64,000 nucleotides of DNA, from assembly GCF_020829645.1 (NCBI RefSeq), contig NZ_JAIVFS010000003.1, positions 1 through 64,000 of the forward strand, read 5' to 3'. This document shows positions 36,458 through 45,520 of the stretch, piece after piece; the stretch's first letter is position 1; the number at the start of each line of letters is the position of its first letter. The notes under the pieces were generated by a model. The model was not told the DNA's origin. It did not search any database and saw only the letters and a program-made list of their open reading frames with translations. The position numbers and the translations under genes were made by a program. The stretch is from Nostoc mirabile CHAB5784 (GTDB taxonomy: Bacteria; Cyanobacteriota; Cyanobacteriia; Cyanobacteriales; Nostocaceae).

Positions 36458-37489
36458 CTAACTCGTCTCCTGAATTTGCAGACGTATAGTGTGTTCAGTC
36501 GCATCACTAAGTTGCAATTCCATGATTTCACCACCCAGAGGTTCCAAGCAAGTCAGGAGCGATCGCAAGTTGGGTGTACTTGCGCCAGTATCTACATATA
36601 ATCTATCCGCCAAATTACCGATCCGTTTCCAAGTCATGTACAATTTAGCGATCGTTTGTTCAATTTGCGATGCTTGATTCACCAAATCGGCAGCAATGCT
36701 CAAACAGCCGACTCTTTGCGCTTCTTCTAAGGCTGTTTCAATATCAACATCTTCCTTCGTCAACGCTTGGACTTGAGCCGCCCCTTTGAGATATTTGGCC
36801 AAGTTACGCGCTTCGGTGGTTACCTGTTTGAGGGTATCCATATCAGGGTTAGCAGCAATTTCCTTCTGGATAAACTTTTGGTGCGATTCTGGCAGTTTTT
36901 CCATTTCCTTCACCAGTGGGGCGATGTAGCGTGGGGGAAGGGTATTATCTGCTGCTTTTTCCTTGACTGCTTCGGGTAATAAATCTGAGGACATGGCTGT
37001 CCATTCATCGCTGAGTTGACGCACTTCTCGCCTGGTGATCCGATCGCCTTTTTGTGCGGCTTCACTCACCATCTGTTGCACTTCTGGGACTGCTTTGGAG
37101 GTTTCAACAAAAGCCCGTTTGCTGAAGTTGTTCACAGTTCCGGGATCAAGTTTACCGTCTTCGATAAGAGTATCGGCACTATTCGCCAGTTGAATCCAGG
37201 AGTATGCTTGACTTTTGCTGATTTCTCGCTCTTTTAGCCATCGCAGAAAGCCAGTACCGCGTCCGTCACCACCGACTTTCTCTCTGTCGCGGATAGCCCG
37301 TAAAATTCGCCCCCGCCAGATTTCAGTTTGCAAATCAAAGCGATCGCATACCTGCCAAGCTACTTCTAGCTGCTGTTGAAAATCTGACTCTAGAATCTGT
37401 TCATCTTCTGGATCGGGCAGTTCAAAGCTGATATCTGCTGGCTGTAGTAAAGCAGCAGCAAGGTTGTTTATGGAGTCGGTGTCTTGCAC
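36458..37489 (-). CDS. conserved protein of unknown function (helical, ParB/DUF3102-like segment)
   Basis: The 343-residue protein is soluble and helix-rich. A middle segment (about 80-160; GFLRWLKEREISKSQAYSWIQLANSAD and ITRREVRQL) resembles the HTH-like part of ParB/DUF3102 proteins, which bind DNA or partition proteins. The C-terminal half (QASQIEQTIAKLYMTWKRIGNLADRLYVD) has no known motif. No parA or origin is nearby. It is divergent from moaA across a 162-bp spacer. A DNA-binding role is only a suggestion. Confidence 0.55.
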   Translation of the reverse strand: MQDTDSINNLAAALLQPADISFELPDPEDEQILESDFQQQLEVAWQVCDRFDLQTEIWRGRILRAIRDREKVGGDGRGTGFLRWLKEREISKSQAYSWIQLANSADTLIEDGKLDPGTVNNFSKRAFVETSKAVPEVQQMVSEAAQKGDRITRREVRQLSDEWTAMSSDLLPEAVKEKAADNTLPPRYIAPLVKEMEKLPESHQKFIQKEIAANPDMDTLKQVTTEARNLAKYLKGAAQVQALTKEDVDIETALEEAQRVGCLSIAADLVNQASQIEQTIAKLYMTWKRIGNLADRLYVDTGASTPNLRSLLTCLEPLGGEIMELQLSDATEHTIRLQIQETS

Positions 37490-37651
37490 GATTGATGACT
37501 AACTAGTGGATGCGATCGGCTTATTATGCCACAATCTGTGGACTCTCACTTAAGCGGGAGTACGGTATTATGAGTTACAACAAATATAGTAGGAAGGGGT
37601 AAACCACCTTTGTAAAGTCTTTAATTAATTAGAGACAATAAAAATAAAACG

Positions 37652-38638
37652 ATGAATCAGGTAGATTACCTCCGCATAAGCTTAATCGATCGCTGCAATT
37701 TTCGCTGTCAATACTGTATGCCAGAGGGAGTAGAACTGGATTATATTCTCAAGCAACAGCTGTTGACTGATGAAGAACTACTCACCTTAATTGAAGAGGT
37801 ATTTATTCCAGTAGGCTTTAAGCGGTTTCGGTTGACTGGGGGTGAACCCTTGTTGCGTCCGCGTGTGGTAGATTTAGTAAGTGCGATCGCAACTCTCCCC
37901 CAAACTCAAGACCTCTCAATGACCACCAACGGTTTTTTGCTGGCTCCGATGGCACAAAACCTCTACAACGCAGGTCTGCGACGAATTAACATTAGTCTTG
38001 ACTCTCTTGATCCCGACATTTTTGATCAAATTATTGGTAATCAGGGGCGTTCTCGTTGGCAACAAGTTTGGCATGGAATTCAAGCTGCTCATCAAGTCGG
38101 ATTCGACCCCCTAAAGCTGAATGTGGTGGTGATTCCTGGTGTTAATGACCACGAAGTTTTAGATTTAGCCGCCCTGACAATTGACAAACAGTGGCACGTT
38201 CGATTTATTGAATTTATGCCCATTGGTAATGTGCATTTGTTTGGCGATCGCGGTTGGGTATCTTCAGCCGATTTACGAGGACGTATTCGCGATCGCTGGG
38301 GCTTGACAGAATCACAAGTTCGTGGTGCTGGCCCTGCTGATGTCTTTCAAATTCCCGGTGCGAAGGGGACACTGGGATTTATTAGTCAAATGTCGGAATG
38401 TTTTTGCGATCGTTGTAACCGGATGCGCCTGAGTGCAGATGGCTGGCTGCGTCCCTGTTTATTAAATGAAACTGGTCAAATAGATTTAAAAACGGCTTTG
38501 CGTTCTGGTGTAAGCACCGCTCAATTACAAGAGCAGGTGAGTAGTTTACTAGCAATCAAGCCAGAAATTAACTTTAAAGGGCGCGATTCTGGTAATAAGG
38601 GTATATACACCCGCACGATGTCGCAAATTGGCGGATAG
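37652..38638 (+). CDS. moaA: GTP 3',8-cyclase, molybdenum cofactor step 1
   Basis: Radical-SAM enzyme that converts GTP to 3',8-cyclo-GTP, then used by MoaC to make cyclic pyranopterin. Visible: first 4Fe-4S site C15-C19-C22 ([11 protein letters not shown]), SAM-binding GGEP ([12 protein letters not shown]), and the second cluster at the C-terminus ([22 protein letters not shown]). The 328 residues match the family. No moaC or moe genes are adjacent. Molybdenum cofactor serves nitrate reductase in these organisms. Intact. Confidence 0.97.
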   Translation: MNQVDYLRISLIDRCNFRCQYCMPEGVELDYILKQQLLTDEELLTLIEEVFIPVGFKRFRLTGGEPLLRPRVVDLVSAIATLPQTQDLSMTTNGFLLAPMAQNLYNAGLRRINISLDSLDPDIFDQIIGNQGRSRWQQVWHGIQAAHQVGFDPLKLNVVVIPGVNDHEVLDLAALTIDKQWHVRFIEFMPIGNVHLFGDRGWVSSADLRGRIRDRWGLTESQVRGAGPADVFQIPGAKGTLGFISQMSECFCDRCNRMRLSADGWLRPCLLNETGQIDLKTALRSGVSTAQLQEQVSSLLAIKPEINFKGRDSGNKGIYTRTMSQIGG

Positions 38639-38932
38639 TCATTGGTCATACTGAATCAAAGGCTGAAACTCTCTTCCTGTATGGGGTGTCAAATTATAGA
38701 TTTGCTCAACTCGACAGGGTGAGGAGCGATGCCTGCGGTGGTCACTGAGCGGCTGGTGAGCGGCTGGCCCTGAGCGCAGTCGTTCGCGTTAGCGTCTCCG
38801 ACAGGAGAAGGCAGTCGAACCATGTCGTTCGCGCAGCGTCTCCAAGAGTTGTGCGGGCTATTCGGCGTCGCTAGGATTGATTCAAAATTGGTGAAAAAGG
38901 TTCTTGCTAAAAATCTCCAATTTGCTGCAAAA
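38639..38932. repeat. intergenic repeat cluster
   Basis: 294 bp with GTCGTTCGCGCAGCGTCTC-type and AGCGGCTGGTGAGCGGCTGG-type repeats (about 38,724-38,860), starting GCGATGCCTGCGGTGG. The first word also occurs at about 1003. No gene is seen. Confidence 0.6.
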
Positions 38933-39433
38933 CTACAAAATACTTGGCCACGATAGAGTCAGTAGCATAATTAAATTACTTGACCAAAACAAAAGCAGCA
39001 GCCACAAGACACTACTAATTATCCTGAAGTTCCCTCGTTCGACGAAATCAGTACTTTTGATGAATTGCTGCTCGTGCCAAAGTTGCCAAACTCGAAATGC
39101 AGTGTAAAGTGTACCAATAATTACCACTAAACTTGGCAACCAAACTCTACTGACTATTTCTTCAGTGACAATTTGGATAATAAGAACTAGCAAGTAGAAG
39201 CCAAAGATTTTGCGAATTTCAGGATACTTAAACCAAATAACAAACGTAATTGTAGGAACAATAAGCCCAATAGCGATCGCTAACAAGATCCAGACTCGAA
39301 TAAATCTCAGTCCAGCATCGCTATAATTAATCATTTGACTAATTGGTAATATTCCAATTGAGGTTAGCCAACCCACAAGTATTACTACTAAAGTTGCCAG
39401 TACCATAAAGAGGAATGTCGTTTTCCAAGTCAT
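38933..39433 (-). CDS. integral membrane protein, four TM helices
   Basis: The 166-residue protein is almost all hydrophobic: TM1 about 8-28 (FLFMVLATLVVILVGWLTSIG), TM2 about 46-68, TM3 about 75-110 and TM4 about 143-163 (VLWLLLLFWSSNLIMLLTL). No transport or enzyme motif is seen and the family is not recognised. It stands between a repeat cluster and a spacer, with no operon partner. Confidence 0.65.
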   Translation of the reverse strand: MTWKTTFLFMVLATLVVILVGWLTSIGILPISQMINYSDAGLRFIRVWILLAIAIGLIVPTITFVIWFKYPEIRKIFGFYLLVLIIQIVTEEIVSRVWLPSLVVIIGTLYTAFRVWQLWHEQQFIKSTDFVERGNFRIISSVLWLLLLFWSSNLIMLLTLSWPSIL

Positions 39434-39804
39434 TAATTGTTTGCTCCACTAACCAATTGAGCTTCAAAGTTCAACGAACGTCGGTTATAATTGAACTTTG
39501 GACAAAAGAGGTAATAGCTTTTATTAAATCTCTACCTACTGATGGTGTTATCGATCCATTGTCCCAAGATATTATAGTGCCATTGAGTCAGCAAGCACTA
39601 CAAATAAAGAAATAATTTGAGCGATCGCTTTAAATTGAATCATTTTTAGCATTAAAACTAAGTATCCTACTTACTTTTCGTACCAACAATCGTAGGAAGC
39701 CATTGGAGCTTAATTACTGGACTTTTAATCATGGCTAGGCTGTGTTTTGTTGATTTGTGCAAGCGGTGCAATCTGTTTGTCATAAAACTCAGGAGATGAT
39801 GAAA

Positions 39805-40299
39805 ATGACAATTAATCATGGAATATTATCGCAACCAGGTGAAGGTGATAGTTATTCAGTAGCAGGCGATGTAACCACCTTTAAAGCTACGAGCGAACAA
39901 ACAGATGGCAAATATGCACTATTTGAAGTAGTAGTTGCACCCCAATTAGGGCCGCCGCCACATATTCATAGTCGAGAAGATGAAGCATTCTATATTCAAG
40001 AGGGTTCGATTGAGTTTTATCTTGATGAACAAATAGTTGTAGCAACTCCCGGAACATTCTTGCATTCTCCCAAAGGCCAACTCCATAGTTTTAAAAATAT
40101 TGGTTCTGTACCAGCCAAAATGCTGATTTGGGCTACTCCAGGTGGACTAGAAAAGTTTTTTGCACAAGTCGGAACTAAAGTAGAAAATTCGTCAGTTCCA
40201 CCGTTACCCATAACTCAAGAAACCATTGACCGAATATTAGCAACTGCTCCTGAATATGGAATTACAATTGTTCTTCCTGAAGCTGATAATTCTCCATAA
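39805..40299 (+). CDS. cupin-domain protein
   Basis: ATG 39805 is chosen because AGGAG ends 9 nt upstream; two ATGs at 39796 and 39799 sit too close to it. About 164 residues form one cupin barrel. Motif 1 is GPPPHIHSREDEAFYIQEGSIEF (His-His-Glu) and motif 2 is PKGQLHSFKNIGSVPAKMLIW (His), enough to bind a metal. Related quercetin 2,3-dioxygenase-type cupins have varied roles, so the substrate is not known. No operon partner. Confidence 0.85.
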   Translation: MTINHGILSQPGEGDSYSVAGDVTTFKATSEQTDGKYALFEVVVAPQLGPPPHIHSREDEAFYIQEGSIEFYLDEQIVVATPGTFLHSPKGQLHSFKNIGSVPAKMLIWATPGGLEKFFAQVGTKVENSSVPPLPITQETIDRILATAPEYGITIVLPEADNSP

Positions 40300-40623
40300 A
40301 ATTGTGGCTTTGATTCAATACCGAAAATAATTGGATATTTGGCAGGGCAAGAAGTAGAAATTTCTCAACTGATACGAGTGCATATTGCCAAGCATGGTCA
40401 ATATTGCTAGAAGTATTGTTAAAAAAATTGACTTTGACAAACGGTTTTAGCCTTAACCCAAGCGTATTGCTATATAGCCTACCTCAAAGGAAAAATAAGG
40501 GGTATGCTTAAACACAGATCCCCATACTAATTATTCTCAATTAAAAAGTGTGAGCAGAGGTTTCGTTTCTTCTGCTCACACTTTGGGACTTGCCCTTTGC
40601 AAATAACTAAGGACAAATGACTA
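40300..40623. other. intergenic between cupin and rpsD
   Basis: 324 bp: CCTTAACCCAAGCGTATTG (about 40,451; also near 42,893) and the rpsD terminator. No gene is recognised. Confidence 0.5.
40545..40584 (-). terminator. rpsD intrinsic terminator
   Basis: On the minus strand a stem AAAGTGTGAGCAGAAG / CTCTGCTCACACTTT with a short loop is followed by TTTTAATTG, about 40 nt beyond the rpsD stop. It is a strong hairpin with a U-rich tail. Confidence 0.75.
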
Positions 40624-41232
40624 TTACGCTTGTCGTGAGTAGTATTCCACCACAAGTAGTTCATTAACTTGTAGTGCCACCCATTCGCGCTCAATAACGC
40701 TGTTGACTTTACCAACCAACTTATTTTTGTCAAACTCCAAATGACTGGGGAGGTTGGCCAAACCGGGATATTGTAAGTTAGCTTCCACCAACTTCCGTGA
40801 TTGTGCCCTATCCCTGACTGCAATTACTTCACCAGGACGGCATTGATAGCTGGCAATATTAACCACACGACCGTTAACAGTTACGTGACCGTGATTTACC
40901 AGTTGACGAGCTGCTGGGATAGTCGGGGCTATACCCAAGCGGAAAACGGTATTATCCAAGCGCATTTCTAGCAATTGCAGCAGCACTTGTCCGGTAGAAC
41001 CAGTAACACGTCTGGCTTTACGCACATAGCGCAGCAATTGCTTTTCAGTCAAACCGTAGTTGAAGCGGAGCTTTTGCTTTTCTTCTAGACGGATAGCATA
41101 CTCAGAGCGCTTCTTGCGGTTCTGACCATGCTGACCAGGTGGATAAGCGCGTCTGGCGCTTTTACGAGTTAATCCTGGTAAATCGCCCAAGCGGCGTACA
41201 ATTCTGAGGCGTGGCCCTCTATATCGGGACAT
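40624..41232 (-). CDS. rpsD: 30S ribosomal protein S4
   Basis: Primary 16S rRNA-binding protein of the small subunit. The 202 residues match bacterial and chloroplast S4: N-terminal [26 protein letters not shown], and the S4 RNA-binding motif ([31 protein letters not shown]). The gene stands alone, not in the alpha operon as in E. coli, which is usual in cyanobacteria. TAAGGA lies about 8 nt before the ATG, a good ribosome site. The terminator is annotated at 40,545-40,584. Confidence 0.98.
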   Translation of the reverse strand: MSRYRGPRLRIVRRLGDLPGLTRKSARRAYPPGQHGQNRKKRSEYAIRLEEKQKLRFNYGLTEKQLLRYVRKARRVTGSTGQVLLQLLEMRLDNTVFRLGIAPTIPAARQLVNHGHVTVNGRVVNIASYQCRPGEVIAVRDRAQSRKLVEANLQYPGLANLPSHLEFDKNKLVGKVNSVIEREWVALQVNELLVVEYYSRQA

Positions 41233-41685
41233 GAGTTTCCTTAATCTAATCCTGTTTAAACTTTACCCAAACATTCCATTTTGACATTCCCCCGATAAAA
41301 AATCAGGGAATTCTTGGTTCTTTGAGGCTGCTTACCAAGGTAAGACGTATCCTACCAAAGTAGAGGCATCAACTTTTGCGCCAGTTGCTTTAAGTCGATA
41401 CCGACACACTAGCTTCCAAGCTTGAATTCCGACCTGTCACGCCGTACTCCTGCCAATAAGTTTTTTGTGTTTATTTAGTTTCGTAGGCTACTCAATCATC
41501 AGATTGGTTTACGTAGTATTCTTACTCTGAAATACTTTTTACGTTGCCTACTTATCTTTCAAACAGTTATATTAACACAATTTCCGGCATAATTAATTAT
41601 GTCTATACCTTGCTACCGCCGAAATTCTTTAATTACAGAGGATTTTTAAGATATTTGAGTTAGCATAACTTTGGGTGTTTGGAGA
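41233..41685. other. intergenic, divergent promoter region of rpsD and Cys-repeat gene
   Basis: 453 bp. A diverged copy of the CCAGTTGC-family repeat lies at about 41,378-41,420. The left part should hold the rpsD promoter. AT-rich sequence at 41,560-41,670 is the likely promoter of the exported protein. No gene is seen. Confidence 0.5.
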
Positions 41686-42387
41686 ATGGCAACGTCAATG
41701 AGCAATAAAGCGGTTAATAGAGGTAAGAACAAACAAGCCAGTTCCACCTCCAGGATTTTAACAGTACCAGTTTTGGCTATAGCTGGATGCTTGGCAACGA
41801 TCTTACCAAATACAGCGATCGCTGCTTCCTACAACAATGATTATAGTGTCTGTGCAGGTCGCCTTTTGAGCGTGGGTGTAACGGCAGAAGCGGCATCACT
41901 TGGTTGTGCAGCAGCACTGCGTCCAAGGGATTTGGCTGCTTGCGTGGTTAAAATTGAGAAGGAAACCCAAATTGCCGCGACAGATGCGCTTTCTTCTTGT
42001 GGGAGAGCCCGGCGTCCTGAGGAGTTAGCTACCTGTGTAGTTGGCGTCAGCTTAAGTACCAAGGAAGAAGCTAATCCGGCAGTTCTAGATTACTGTGGAC
42101 GTAGTTTGTTACCCGTGCGCTTTGGTCAGTGTGTCGTTGGCTTGCGTAGTCAAATCGACTTTCCCGCTACACAGGCTTTAGATACTTGTATCAGTGCTGA
42201 TGATAGTGTTATCGGTGCTTCATCTTCGTCTACACCGCCAACTATAATACCTGCGGGTTCAAGTCCAACTTTAGAGACTACCCCATTTCCAACGCAACCG
42301 AGTGTTCCAACGCAACCGATTGTTCCAACGCAACCAGTTATTCCAACTCAACCGATTGTTCCAACGCAACCCGGCACAACGAATTAA
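41686..42387 (+). CDS. exported Cys-repeat protein with Pro-Thr-Gln tail
   Basis: ATG 41686 is used (MATSMSNKAVNRGKNK). A long signal peptide follows (LTVPVLAIAGCLATILPNTAIAA). The mature part has three to four units of about 36 residues, each with paired Cys (CAGRLLSVGVTAEAASLGC; AACVVKIEKETQIAATDALSSC; ATCVVGVSLSTKEEANPAVLDYC). The tail is a five-fold (V/I)PTQP repeat from a CCAACGCAACCG-type tandem. The regular Cys spacing suggests disulfide-linked helical hairpins in the periplasm or outside. Function unknown; no family name recognised. Confidence 0.7.
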   Translation: MATSMSNKAVNRGKNKQASSTSRILTVPVLAIAGCLATILPNTAIAASYNNDYSVCAGRLLSVGVTAEAASLGCAAALRPRDLAACVVKIEKETQIAATDALSSCGRARRPEELATCVVGVSLSTKEEANPAVLDYCGRSLLPVRFGQCVVGLRSQIDFPATQALDTCISADDSVIGASSSSTPPTIIPAGSSPTLETTPFPTQPSVPTQPIVPTQPVIPTQPIVPTQPGTTN

Positions 42388-43053
42388 TTACAATCCTTTG
42401 TAATTGGCTGAGAATACAGGTTAATTAGGAGGCAGGACTTACGCAAAATACCTTTCAAACTCTTATTTCTCCGTGTTCTCTGTGTCTCTGTGGTTCGATT
42501 TTCCGTTACCTGTGCGTAAGTCCTAGGAGGGTGGGCATTTAAATGTCCACCCTCCTAATATGTCAAGTTTAAATTGATGGGTAAGCTGTTCCACATTTAA
42601 ATTGCATAAACTAGGCAAGCAGGATACCATTGCTGTCAACTTAAACTCAAACGCTTATCCACAAGGGTTTTACCCCATACCTCAATCCCCTCCCCGTTCA
42701 CCTACGGTGTATACACAAGTCGTAAAATCCTTGCTTGGCTTGCTCATAATGCAATACAGTTCAGTTAAGCAATTTTTCCTTCTCTCTTCTCTCTTCTCTC
42801 TGTGTCGCGCCAGTTGCTTCAAGTCTCTTAACCGCAAGAGCGCACTGGCTTCTCTGCGCCTAATAAGGTTCGTTAAAAAAAAGAGTCCTAGCCTTAACCC
42901 AAGCGTATTGGCTCATAATGGCTCTATTTCCCCCAATTTATCGGGGGACTAAGGGGGATCTTAAGGCCTATGCAACTTAACCGAACCGTATTGGGGTGTT
43001 AAGGACTTTTGCAAGAGGTCTCTTGACTAAATGTTTTGCACGAAATCAAATAT
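42388..43053. repeat. intergenic repeat cluster
   Basis: 666 bp: a GGACTTACGCA element (42,434-42,524), a hairpin GGAGGGTGGGCATTT/AAATGTCCACCCTCC (about 42,525-42,558, possibly the terminator of the upstream gene), a CCAGTTGC-family repeat (42,806-42,856) and CCTTAACCCAAGCGTATTG at about 42,893. The 116-codon frame at 42,602-42,952 is made of these and is not called. Confidence 0.65.
42434..42524. mobile_element. GGACTTACGCA element, copy 1 (solo)
   Basis: Terminal inverted repeats AGGACTTACGCA and TGCGTAAGTCCT enclose about 67 bp. It shares the words CTCAAACTC-like, CTCCGTG, TGTGGTTCG and TTTTCCGTTACCTG with copy 2 at 51,991-52,126. No coding capacity. Confidence 0.75.
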
Positions 43054-44061
43054 TTATCCCACAACAGCCGGACTTGCTACCTTCTCTTGTCTTTGGGAAG
43101 GCGGACGCATTCCCAAACCAAGTAAATTCAGCATTTCTTGATCGCTATCATAATCTGGACAGGGAGTAGTCACTGTCAACATTTTGTTGTCGTCACTGGA
43201 AAAGATAGAATTGGCTCCTGCCATAAAGCAGAAAGCTTGTTCAACTTGAGAAAGTCTAGCCCTACCGGCACTAAGACGCACATCAGAAGCTGGCATTAAA
43301 ATTCTGGCTGTGCCAATCATCCGCACAATATCCCAAATGGGGACATCAGGCTGATTTTCTAAAGGTGTGCCCGGTACTTGTGAAAGAATATTAATTGGCA
43401 CAGACTCTGGATGCGGATGTAAGTTTGCCAGAGTTTGTAACATCCCAACCCGGTCCTCGACAGTTTCGCCCAAACCAAGGATACCGCCGGAACAGACAGT
43501 AACATTTGTCTGACGGACATTCTCAATTGTGTTCAAGCGATCGCTATAAGTTCTCGTGGTAATAATTGTGCTGTAATATTCCTGCGAGGTATCTAAGTTA
43601 TGGTTGTAAGCGTAAAGTCCCGCTTCTTCCAATTTCCTGGCCTGATTTGCTGTCAACATACCCAGAGTGCAGCACACTTCTAAACCCATTGCGGTTACAT
43701 CCTTGACCATTTCCAGGACTTCCTCAAATTGTGAGTTATCCCGCACTTCGCGCCAAGCAGCACCCATGCAAATGCGACTAACACCAGTTTCTTTCGCTTT
43801 CTGGGCGATGTTAACTACCGTTTCCTTTTCTAGGAGTGCTTGCGCCTTTACCTCTGTTTTATAGCGGAAAGATTGGGCACAGTAGCTGCAATCTTCTGGG
43901 CAACCTCCCGTTTTAATAGATATAAGCTTACAAACTTGTATTTTTGTTGGGTCATGATATTGGCGATGCACGCTAGCAGCTTGATAAATAAGCTCTAGCA
44001 ATGGCGTGTTGTATATCGCCCGAATCTCTAATTCCTGCCAATCGTAGCGTATTCCCACCAC
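43054..44061 (-). CDS. bioB: biotin synthase
   Basis: Radical-SAM enzyme that inserts sulfur into dethiobiotin. GTG 44061 is chosen: AGAAGGA lies 7 nt upstream and the family starts here ([24 protein letters not shown]). The longer frame to 44,169 adds 36 unlike residues. Cluster site C54-C58-C61 ([13 protein letters not shown]), then [39 protein letters not shown] and ILGLGET. The 335 residues fit BioB. The last ~20 residues are variable. No other bio genes are adjacent. Confidence 0.95.
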   Translation of the reverse strand: MVGIRYDWQELEIRAIYNTPLLELIYQAASVHRQYHDPTKIQVCKLISIKTGGCPEDCSYCAQSFRYKTEVKAQALLEKETVVNIAQKAKETGVSRICMGAAWREVRDNSQFEEVLEMVKDVTAMGLEVCCTLGMLTANQARKLEEAGLYAYNHNLDTSQEYYSTIITTRTYSDRLNTIENVRQTNVTVCSGGILGLGETVEDRVGMLQTLANLHPHPESVPINILSQVPGTPLENQPDVPIWDIVRMIGTARILMPASDVRLSAGRARLSQVEQAFCFMAGANSIFSSDDNKMLTVTTPCPDYDSDQEMLNLLGLGMRPPSQRQEKVASPAVVG

Positions 44062-44453
44062 ATCACTATCCTTCTTGTAGACTGGGTTAAATCTTGAGCT
44101 GTCTTTTGGTTGAATCTCCTGCGGTACAGCGTTTGGGCAAAGCGATTTTATCGAAGTTATGCCGCGCACTATGCTTTGTCACCCATTGGCTCTCAATCCT
44201 TTGGCTCTAGATATTAGACATCAGCTTATCAAGATTTTGGTTGAATGGCAGATTACCAGCCAAAATACTCAGCCTATCTGTTGCAAGTAAAGCGAAAGTA
44301 TGACGTTTTCGGCAAAGAACCCATACCTACATTACTGATTATCTAAATTGGAACAATAATACAACTCATCTCGCTGCTGCTAAACCACGGTATGAGAGAA
44401 TTTACAAAATCTAGAGAATGTTTTGGGAATAGATCCCGCCGATTAAGTAATTT
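44062..44453. other. intergenic, divergent promoter region of bioB and acetyltransferase
   Basis: 392 bp including the 5' extension of the bioB frame and AT-rich promoter-like DNA near 44,340-44,450. No repeat family or RNA gene was recognised. Confidence 0.45.
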
Positions 44454-45029
44454 ATGATATCAGAACTGCCACTAATTACAAGCGATCGCCTGTTCTTACG
44501 AGCGGCTATCCATGAAGATATACCCCAAATTCTCAAATACTTCATTCATAACAAAACCTATCTCACTCCATTTTATCCTCTTTGGGCTGATGGGTTTTTC
44601 ACCCAAGAGTATTGGCAGTACCAGATAGAGAACAATTTTCTGGAATTTATTAATGGTCAATCGTTAAAGTTATTTATTTTTACCAAAAAAAATCCTACCG
44701 TAATTATTGGAACTGTAAATTTTAGTAATTTTGTCCGAGGAGCCGCTCATTTTTGCTATGTGGGATATAGCCTTGCTGAAAGTAAACAAGGTAAAGGATA
44801 TATGACAGAAGGGCTAAAAGCCGCCATTCAATATCTCTTTCAAGAGTTAAATTTTCACCGAGTCATGGCTAATTATATGCCTCACAATCGGCGCAGTGGC
44901 AATGTACTCAAAAGACTCGGTTTTGTCATTGAAGGATATGCTAGAGATTATTTATTAATTAATGGGCAATGGGAAGATCATATTATGACAAGTCTCATCA
45001 ATCCTAATTGGCAAGCACCTAAATTTTAA
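44454..45029 (+). CDS. GNAT N-acetyltransferase (RimJ/RimL type)
   Basis: The 191-residue protein has the acetyl-CoA-binding pattern of GNAT motif A: FCYVGYSLAESKQGKGYMTEGLKAAIQYLF. It also has the typical RimJ-type ending (NFHRVMANYMPHNRRSGNVLKRLGFVIEGYARDYLLINGQWEDH). These enzymes acetylate N-termini of ribosomal proteins such as S5, or small molecules; the substrate is not determined here. ATG 44454 fits the family start (LPLITSDRLFLRA). Intact. Confidence 0.9.
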   Translation: MISELPLITSDRLFLRAAIHEDIPQILKYFIHNKTYLTPFYPLWADGFFTQEYWQYQIENNFLEFINGQSLKLFIFTKKNPTVIIGTVNFSNFVRGAAHFCYVGYSLAESKQGKGYMTEGLKAAIQYLFQELNFHRVMANYMPHNRRSGNVLKRLGFVIEGYARDYLLINGQWEDHIMTSLINPNWQAPKF

Positions 45030-45080
45030 AAACGGCTGAGTATAATTTTTAATATATATTTTACTTACTTGCTATAACTA

Positions 45081-45314
45081 TTGGTGAATGTAGTAATTCG
45101 TATCAAAGATAATGCTGGGGGAATGCCTGAAGAAGTTAAAGCATGTGTCTTTGACCACCTTTTTACTAGTAAAGAAGTTGGTAAAGGTACTTGGTATCAG
45201 CGAAAATACCGCCGTCTCGTTGTAATAGGGGAACGTCAAAAAGTTTACTTTGACGCATTCCTTGACCTTGCTACAATCCACATCTGGATTAACAAAATAT
45301 TATTAGTGGGATAG
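45081..45314 (+). pseudogene. chimeric remnant: histidine kinase ATP-domain fragment fused to transposase C-terminal fragment
   Basis: Residues 1-36 read like the G1/F boxes of a histidine kinase (IRIKDNAGGMPEEVKACVFDHLFTSKEVGKGT) but stop just before the GLGL box. Residues 37-77 (YQRKYRRLVVIGERQKVYFDAFLDLATIHIWINKILLVG) look like the C-terminus of an IS5-type transposase. The frame is continuous by chance. Both parents are truncated, so no function is expected. The kinase part is clear; the transposase part rests on the YRRLVV...DLATIHIW pattern. Confidence 0.55.
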
Positions 45315-45487
45315 GTTCATGATCCCAGTCATAGTGCGACCCGTTTTCATTTTTGGGTTACGGAGAAAACATTGGCTGTAGCGCAGTTAGTGAACTTTTG
45401 TAAATATTGCGTGTCGTCTGCGAAAAACTTATGAGATGGAACTGAAAACTCAACAGACACTACGCTGTCAGATTCAGATATTGACAT

Positions 45488-45512
45488 ACTCCCTGCCCTG
45501 AAAGTGCAGGGA
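45488..45512 (-). repeat. tnpB element right-end hairpin
   Basis: Minus-strand stem CCCTGC ... GCAGGG with loop ACTTTCAGG, followed by AGTATGTCAA. It is the expected location of the transposase-recognition hairpin and the 3' end of an omega RNA. Confidence 0.6.
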
Positions 45513-45520
45513 TTCTAGGC

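Noticed and set aside
39415-39615. 66-codon plus-strand frame between membrane protein and cupin
   Set aside because: No recognisable family, and it overlaps the 5' end of the minus-strand gene; could be a remnant but nothing supports it.
42602-42952. 116-codon plus-strand frame
   Set aside because: Built of CCAGTTGC-type and other intergenic repeats; low-complexity composition.
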